Positions 58,948 to 64,000 of a stretch of DNA of 64,000 nucleotides are shown piece after piece (position 1 is the stretch's first letter; every line of letters starts with the position of its first letter). The notes beneath the pieces were generated by a model, which was not told the DNA's origin, searched no databases, and worked only from the letters and a program-made list of their open reading frames with translations. Origin of the DNA: Limnanthes douglasii subsp. nivea (Eukaryota > Streptophyta > Magnoliopsida > Brassicales > Limnanthaceae); the NCBI GenBank assembly GCA_036936605.1, contig JAUPFV010000005.1, forward strand, positions 62,330,742 to 62,394,741, given 5' to 3'. Both the position numbers and the translations under genes were made by a program.

Positions 58948-59195
58948 GGGTAAAAAACACCAGTCATCCTCCACGTTTGCAGCTTGTAACAAGTTAGTCC
59001 CTGTACTTTGAGGCCGTAATAAAGGGGTCCTTATCGTTTTATTGGGTAGAATAAAACCATCTTTTTCGAGTCCAGCCCAACATTTGTCCCCATAATACCC
59101 TTTGACCAGCCACATCAACGATCCACGTAGGACGCTGATGTGGCAACCCTAAAACTTAAACCCGGCCCAACAACCAACCCTAACCCAATAACCCA
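58948..59195 (+). repeat. Left terminal inverted repeat of the Pack-MULE
   Basis: Starts GGGTAAAAAACACCAGTCAT and ends in AACCCAATAACCCA. It pairs with the right arm at high identity, with a handful of differences by eye. Confidence 0.92.
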
Positions 59196-59204
59196 ACAAC
59201 CAAC

Positions 59205-59620
59205 CCTTTGACCAGTCTCCGTTTAATGCTCTTTCTGGTTCTATCCCCACCGATCTCGCCCTCTACACCGGTCTCCATAACCTTTACCTACAAGGAAATG
59301 CATTTTCCGGAGAGCTTCCTGCGTTTTTGTCGGGGCTCACTGATCTCGTGAGGCTAAACCTCGCAGGGAACAATTTCTCTAGATAGATCTCGTCTTCTTT
59401 CAGAAACCTGACGAAGCTTAAAACTCAGTACCTCGAGAACAACCAGCTCTCCGGTTCGATTCCGGATCTGGATTTGTCGTTGGATCAATTCAATGTTTCA
59501 GACAACTTGTTGAACGGTTCGATACCGGAGCATCTGAAACGTTTCGACTCCGATTCGTTTGGAGGAAACACTCTCTTTCGGTACAGAAAATCAGCGGTCA
59601 AGATGCGAAGAAAATAATTT
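59205..59620 (+). pseudogene. Captured leucine-rich-repeat receptor kinase fragment (ectodomain)
   Basis: The plus frame reads ALSGSIPTDLALYTGLHNLYLQG, NAFSGELPAFLSGLTDLVRLNLAGNNFS, a stop, ISSSFRNLTKLKT, ENNQLSGSIPDLDLSLDQFNVSDN, LLNGSIPEHLKRFDSDSFGGNTL. These are the last extracellular leucine-rich repeats of a receptor-like kinase close to the Arabidopsis RKL1/RLK902 group, where LDLDLSLDQFNVS-type text is characteristic. The kinase is absent. One in-frame TAG sits near 59385 (FSR-stop-ISS). The matching membrane segment of the same gene type lies at about 60196-60295. Confidence 0.8.
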
Positions 59621-59639
59621 AATCTCCACCGTCGTTCCA

Positions 59640-60120
59640 ACTTGAATGGTCTGAGAAATTATCCTCCACGAGGGACCTCACAGTGTTCCTGTGGAACAAA
59701 ACTGGAAGTCCAACTCAATCTCTGTTCACCAAATAAAAAGCTGTCTTCAAGCTTGTCTTTAATGGCGATAACCCAAAGACAATCAAATTACTCTTTTCAA
59801 TTCCTCACTCAAAAACATTAAAAAAACGAAAAAAAAACGTGGGTTGATATCGAAAACTTACATTTCTTGGTATAGAGAAAGCAAATATGAATTCGTTGAT
59901 GGTGAGACCATCGTCATGCATTGCACTTCAATCATCTTCTACACTACTCGTAGGAACTAGGGTTAGCGTTAAATTGTGCATTTCTTCAGTTAAGGTTCAA
60001 AGTAGTAGACGAAGATTGGGTTTAAGAGTTAAAGCTTGTGATTCTTCGAGTAATGATTCTGGTGGTTCGAATTCGGGAAATGGAAATATCGTAAGTCATT
60101 CTCTCTATTGCTGTTGAATT
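59640..60120 (+). pseudogene. Captured first exon of an apparent plastid-targeted protein gene
   Basis: An ATG at 59887 opens a frame of 68 codons before a GT donor at about 60091. The peptide is Ser/Val/Arg-rich with very few acidic residues in the first 50 positions (MNSLMVRPSSCIALQSSSTL, VSVKLCISSVKVQSSRRRLG), like a chloroplast transit peptide, and ends in a Ser/Gly/Asn-rich stretch. The preceding 250 bases look like upstream non-coding sequence of the same donor. No further exons are present, so it is a fragment. I do not recognise the parent gene. Confidence 0.55.
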
Positions 60121-60189
60121 GTTAAATCTTAGGGTTTATTGATTAGTTTTAATAAACGAATATTAGTTTTAATTGTTAATTCGAGTAAT

Positions 60190-60300
60190 GATTCCGTTGG
60201 ATTGTAATCGGATCGGTGGTTGTTTTAGCTTTGCTTCTCTTGATTTTAATTCTTCTATGTCGGAAGAAAGAGAAACCAGAATCAAAATCGTTAGGATAAT
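60190..60300 (+). pseudogene. Captured receptor kinase membrane segment
   Basis: The plus frame reads IVIGSVVVLALLLLILILLCRKKEKPESKSLG, abbreviated here as a hydrophobic span from IVIGSVVV to LILLC followed by basic RKKEKPE. This is the transmembrane and juxtamembrane start of an RKL1/RLK902-like receptor kinase, the part that follows the ectodomain fragment at 59205-59620 in such genes. The plastid-protein piece sits between the two. Confidence 0.7.
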
Positions 60301-60379
60301 TCGGAAAAGAGGAAGGGATTAGGGATTTGGAGTAAATGAGGGTTTCGATTTGATTTCGGGTTATTAGTTAGGGCTGGGC

Positions 60380-60627
60380 TGGGTTATTGGGTCAGGGTTG
60401 GTTGTTGGGTCGGGTTTAAGTTTTAGGGTTGCCACATCAGCGTCCTACGTGGATCGCTAATGTGGCTGGTCAAATGGTATTATGGGGACAAATGTTGGAC
60501 TGGACTCGAAAAGGATGGTTTTATTCTACCCAATAAAACGATAAGGACCCCTTTATTACGGCCTCAAAGGACAGGGACTAACTTGTTACAAGCTGCAAAC
60601 GTGGAGGATGACTGGTGTTTTTTACTC
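60380..60627 (-). repeat. Right terminal inverted repeat of the Pack-MULE
   Basis: Reverse complement of 58948-59195; the outer end reads ATGACTGGTGTTTTTTACTC. Confidence 0.92.
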
Positions 60628-61195
60628 GGTAAATAACAAATTACATCTTTAAAATATTAAAATTTAGTAATATATTAAAAATATAAACAATAACTAAAAA
60701 CTAATGATACGTAACAACTAATTTATTCCGCTAGTTTCATGTATGTATTCACGGTATAATATTTGGTTGTATAGGTGACCAAATGTTTTCGAGTTGATTT
60801 TGATCTTTCCAAAATGTCTTATAGCACTGTAAGTTTTTCTATTATATATTTAATATTTTTAAATTTTAATTATGAAAAAAAATCTAAAAACATTTTTAAA
60901 TTTTTTAAATTTATTATATATATATATATATATACGAACTTATTGTTGTAGACCGAATCAAAAATATTACAACATAAACCGCGTGTGAGATGATGAATAA
61001 AACGACGAACTAATCCGATTAAATAAAAAGTAAAATTCAAATAAAAATATCAAATCAATATTTATTATGACGATAGATATCAATTTATCGATTTAATATT
61101 AAAATAAATATAATAAAAAACAGATTAAAAAAAACTATCCAAAATATATAAAAAAAAACCTGTTTTTTTTCTTAAAACAAAAGTTAGGTTTAACC

Positions 61196-61506
61196 AATTT
61201 GAAAAATTGATTAGAAAGTATATATATATATATATATATATGGTTAGTCAATTGTATCAATATTGAAATTAAGAATTTATATCCTCTATCCACCCACCAG
61301 CCAAGATTAAACCTGAAAAGTTTAAAACAAATTAATTACAAACTGATACCAACTCTAAAAATAACTTTCATACACCTCAGAAAAATATCATTCCCTTAAA
61401 ACCTAAGAAAAGAACCTTAAAGTTAGGGTAAGTATGGTAAAAACATTCCTAATTATTTGTATTAGTCTGAAGGTAATTTGTTTTTACTCGGCAAATGAGT
61501 ATTGAA
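61196..61506. other. Spacer between the tandem array and the next MITE
   Basis: Contains a TA tract (about 61219-61241) and AT-rich sequence. I see nothing coding. Confidence 0.6.
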
Positions 61507-61915
61507 TAGGATGGTAATTTGGAGGTTGTCCGGTCCGATCCGGTTCGGTTGGGTTTTGTGCTGTCCGAATATAAAATGGGTTGGGTCTAGATTAAGAAAT
61601 TGTAATCCGCTACTGGACCGGACCGGGTTCGAGTTTTTAGTTTGTCCGATCCGTTCCGGTTCGAAAAATATAAAAATATATAAAAATTAATATTTTTTAT
61701 ATATAATAACAATAATATATAAAAAAATAAATTAATATATTTAAAAAATTAAAAAATATTAAAATTAATATCCGCGGAACGGATCGGATTAGTCAACAAA
61801 CACCGGACAAATTCGTTCGAAAATATAGACCCGGAAACAGATCGGACCGGATTCGGATTCGAATATCTAAAAAGAAATCCGAACCCGGTCTGCGGATGGT
61901 CCATTACCATCCCTA
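61507..61915. mobile_element. hAT-type MITE, 409 bp
   Basis: The ends TAGGATGGTAAT and ATTACCATCCCTA are inverted and flanked by the 8-bp duplication GTATTGAA (61499-61506, 61916-61923). CCGGTCCGATCCGGTTCGG-type blocks near both ends are roughly inverted, as in the CGGTT MITEs of the tandem array. Confidence 0.85.
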
Positions 61916-62135
61916 GTATTGAACTACTCTTAACAGCATCCTTATTTACATTTACTGTTACCTTTAAAAATGCAGAGTGAGAAAAGCTTCGTGAAACTAA
62001 TTAATAATAGTTGATGATTTTAATTGTTACAAAAATAAAATACAAGGACTAAACTAATAGGTTTTTAGTATTCCTCGTTATCCATAATTATATAGTTGGT
62101 AAGTCAACACATTAATGCCAATGATAAATTTTGGC

Positions 62136-62141
62136 TATATA
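62136..62141 (+). promoter_or_regulatory. Putative TATA box of the MADS-box gene
   Basis: GGCTATATATGG about 88 bases before the ATG at 62225; a pyrimidine-rich leader follows. Confidence 0.45.
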
Positions 62142-62224
62142 TGGTATATGTTACCCAGTTACCTTCACACTACATTTGCGACTGCATACACCAAATCATC
62201 GTTTCTTTTACAAATCTTAGCACC

Positions 62225-63282
62225 ATGTCTGGCCAGAGTTCTCCAAGACAAAAGAGGGTGAGAAGAAGAGACGATGGATCCACAATTGACAATCGAAAAT
62301 CTCTGCAGGTTACCTTTTCTAAGCGAAAGGCAGGCCTTTTCAAGAAGGCGAGCGAGCTTAGCATCCTTTGCGATGCTCAAATCTGTATCATGGGTTATTC
62401 GCCTGGGAATAAACCATTTGCTTTTGGGCTTCCGAATGCGGGGGAGGTCATTTCACGTTACTCTTCAAGCATTGGTGTTAGACCTCCTCGCACTCAGGAG
62501 GAAAATGCATTGGCTACTTATCAAGAGCATTTGAATAAAATCAAATTGCAACAGCTAGTCAATGATCTTAACGAGGTTGGTTTTTTTCCTTTTAATGTTA
62601 AAGCAATCATATTTTCTGAATATGTTTTTTGATAGTGTTAGGTTTTGGGAAGCGTTAGTTTTATGTCTTTTAAAAGTGTTAGGTTTTATGTTTTATGCAG
62701 ATGAATGACAGGTTTGGAGATGCAAAAGAGAAAAAACAGGAATTCGTTAACCGAATGAAGGGGTACAAAGAAGAAGGATGCGACATTGTTGTGGATGAAA
62801 TGGATCCTCAACAGTGTGAGTACTACAAGAGCACATTTGGTCACCTTTTGTCCGAAATCAATGCAGCAAAGTCTCGTCAGATGTGGAGTGGAGCTGGATG
62901 GAGCGTCGAACAGGTACCGTTCCAAGGCATGGATCCGAATTTACCCTTCTATGTTGGCTATGTGTCTCCAGCACCTGCAGCTTCCAATTATTATCCTTAC
63001 AATAGCGCCCTCGATGGAAATTTTAACACGAACACTATGAGGACTGCTTATATGGGAAGTAGTTCGAGGGGAGATGGTCTAGAGAACGAACAAATGCCAC
63101 TAAATGGTATAAATTATAGTTACTCTAACATTTCTCCTTCTATAGCTTCTCTTGGATATCCAACTCCAGCACCGGACCACAATTACTTGAGTTTTGGACC
63201 TCAACCTCCGAGACCTAACCACGTAGGATTTCCAAATCAAAGCTACAATGGGCCTAGACCTCCTCATCCAGGAAACCATTGA
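62225..63282 (+). CDS. Type I MADS-box transcription factor (AGAMOUS-like, M-alpha type)
   Basis: This is a nuclear DNA-binding regulator; type I relatives such as AGL61/AGL62 act in female gametophyte and endosperm. Two exons, 62225-62575 and 62701-63282, join in frame across a 125-bp GT-AG intron to 310 residues. The MADS domain covers about residues 15-75, with KSLQVTFSKRKAGLFKKASELSILCDAQICIMGYSPGNKPFAFG, quoted in pieces: KSLQVTFSKRKAGLF, KKASELSILCDAQIC and GYSPGNKPFAFG. Its N-terminal arm (RRRDDGSTIDNR) is atypical compared with the usual RRKIEI..IEN. There is no K-domain. The middle has a short helical region (LNKIKLQQLVNDLNEMNDRFGDAKEKKQEF), here given as LNKIKLQQLVND and RFGDAKEKKQEF. 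The C-terminal 130 residues are Pro/Ser/Tyr/Asn-rich. ATG choice: first in-frame ATG preceding the MADS domain with context CACCATGTC. An upstream in-frame ATG at 62096 would add about 43 non-conserved residues. Confidence 0.88.
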
Positions 63283-63890
63283 AGAAAACCGATGATACAT
63301 ACTTTCTGGAGTTTTTATTTGTTTTGGATTCAGTTTTTATTCTTTTTACTAGTAATGTAAGATATGCTTGCGTTGTTGTTCAGAGTATGAAGGAGATTAG
63401 ATATGGAGACTATTAAGGACTGTTTTTAATTTATTTTGTATGAATTGAAAGAGTACTTTAATCAAAATAGTTAGGTATCATTTTCAAAGAATGCGATTTT
63501 GTATTTAATTTTGTATTTGGGATTGAAATCGTAACTTAGTGTAACAAACTCAAACATGGAGCTGAACCTGTCTGTATGCTGAAGTTGAAATTAAACGTCG
63601 AAGACTGGAATTAAGTGTCGAAACTGGAATTAAGATGTTGAAAGTCAGAACTAAATGTTAAAACTAGAGAAATGTGATTGGGAGATTGCAGTTGGGCTTT
63701 TAAAGCAGTTGGGCTTTTAAAGCTTAAGGTGAGTAATCTCATGCTTCGTCGAGCTGTGTAGAAAAATCTCTAACAAAATCTTAAATTGCAATGACTCATA
63801 TGTGTAAATTCAGAATATTCATATCATTTGTTATAAATTCTATTAATTATTTACCATAATCAGTATTAGGAATATTTGATTCATTGAAAA

Positions 63891-63935
<45 letters not shown>

Positions 63936-64000
63936 TTCGACTCACAAAAGTATAAAAGTATATCGATACCAGTTGAACCAATATTTATTTTATGGAGGAT
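63283..64000. other. Downstream region of the MADS-box gene
   Basis: No gene seen. Contains short repeats of GAAACTGGAATTAAG type (63590-63660), two copies of CAGTTGGGCTTTTAAAGC (about 63688 and 63708) and a (TA)n tract at 63895-63932. Confidence 0.6.
63895..63932. repeat. (TA)n microsatellite
   Basis: A pure TA run of about 38 bases near the end of the window. Confidence 0.97.

Larger units (their letters stand above)
58948..60627. mobile_element. Pack-MULE with 248-bp inverted repeats and captured gene fragments
   Basis: The 1680-bp element is bounded by long inverted repeats (58948-59195 and 60380-60627) and by a direct repeat GGTAAATAAC (58938-58947, 60628-60637). Other family members show this sequence once, so it is a target duplication of 9-10 bp as Mutator elements make. 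There is no transposase. Between the arms are pieces of a receptor kinase gene and of an apparent plastid-protein gene. Confidence 0.9.
55406..61195. repeat. Long tandem unit 3, interrupted by Mutator-type elements
   Basis: The same unit, interrupted at 58651-60627 by a MITE and a Pack-MULE. It resumes at 60628 (GGTAAATAACAAATTACATC) and ends near AAGTTAGGTTTAACC at 61195, where the next anchor would have been. Confidence 0.9.

Noticed and set aside
58930..59118. 62-residue minus-strand frame at the left Pack-MULE arm
   Set aside because: It lies within the terminal inverted repeat; the matching frame in the right arm is disrupted. Treated as a by-product of the repeat.
47901..61195. Could the regular repeats be a CRISPR-like or tRNA/rRNA array?
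   Set aside because: Units are 3.7-3.8 kb with LINE and MITE content, and no rRNA or tRNA features are recognisable. CRISPR is not expected in a plant nuclear genome.
62096..62224. Upstream in-frame ATG of the MADS gene at 62096
   Set aside because: The extra 43 residues have no MADS-like character and overlap the likely TATA box and leader. The ATG at 62225 lies just before the conserved domain.

Overview
This window looks like nuclear DNA from a flowering plant, most likely a eudicot; I cannot name the species. It is AT-rich. The host genes have short exons with GT-AG introns, and everything between them is dominated by layered Ty3/gypsy elements of the Tat (Retand/Ogre-like) group, MITEs, a Pack-MULE and a multi-kilobase tandem array.

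Three host genes look intact. EMC10, a subunit of the ER membrane protein complex, is at 10500-13881 (+, eight exons). A mitochondrial acyl carrier protein is at 28548-30176 (-, two exons). A type I MADS-box transcription factor is at 62225-63282 (+, two exons). I joined the exons by eye; every join keeps the reading frame.

Layout: 1-8430 is the 3' part of an old plus-strand Tat element, or two fused ones, with a 1.7 kb tandem duplication. 8463-9641 is a dead plant-mobile-domain (PMD) gene. EMC10 follows. 14344-26542 is a decayed minus-strand Tat element (A) carrying a second one (B), whose left LTR starts at 17859. 26.5-28.5 kb is AT-rich spacer, followed by mtACP and more spacer to about 33.7 kb. 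34483-44980 is a structurally complete minus-strand Tat element (D): 377-bp LTRs, TTATT target duplication, PBS, polypurine tract, gag-PR-RT-RH-aRH-INT order, and a nested solo LTR. It sits inside a diverged member of a repeat family that continues to 61195 as three long tandem units. Each unit carries a 3' LINE fragment with an RNase H domain and a hAT-type MITE. The third unit also holds a Mutator-type MITE and a Pack-MULE (58948-60627) with captured pieces of a leucine-rich-repeat receptor kinase gene and of an apparent plastid-protein gene.

The most interesting system is an extra gene carried by the Tat elements between pol and the 3' LTR, on the strand opposite gag-pol. Copies in A, B and D share an N-terminal motif, a domain resembling the 'putative gypsy type transposon' family, a short intron of 76-81 bp at the same place, a coiled-coil region and an acidic tail. 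Each also has a CACGTG G-box and a TATA box upstream in the gene's own direction. This suggests an independently promoted, spliced passenger gene whose intron survives retrotransposition because the genomic RNA carries it in antisense. All copies here are broken by different lesions, so any active version must be elsewhere.
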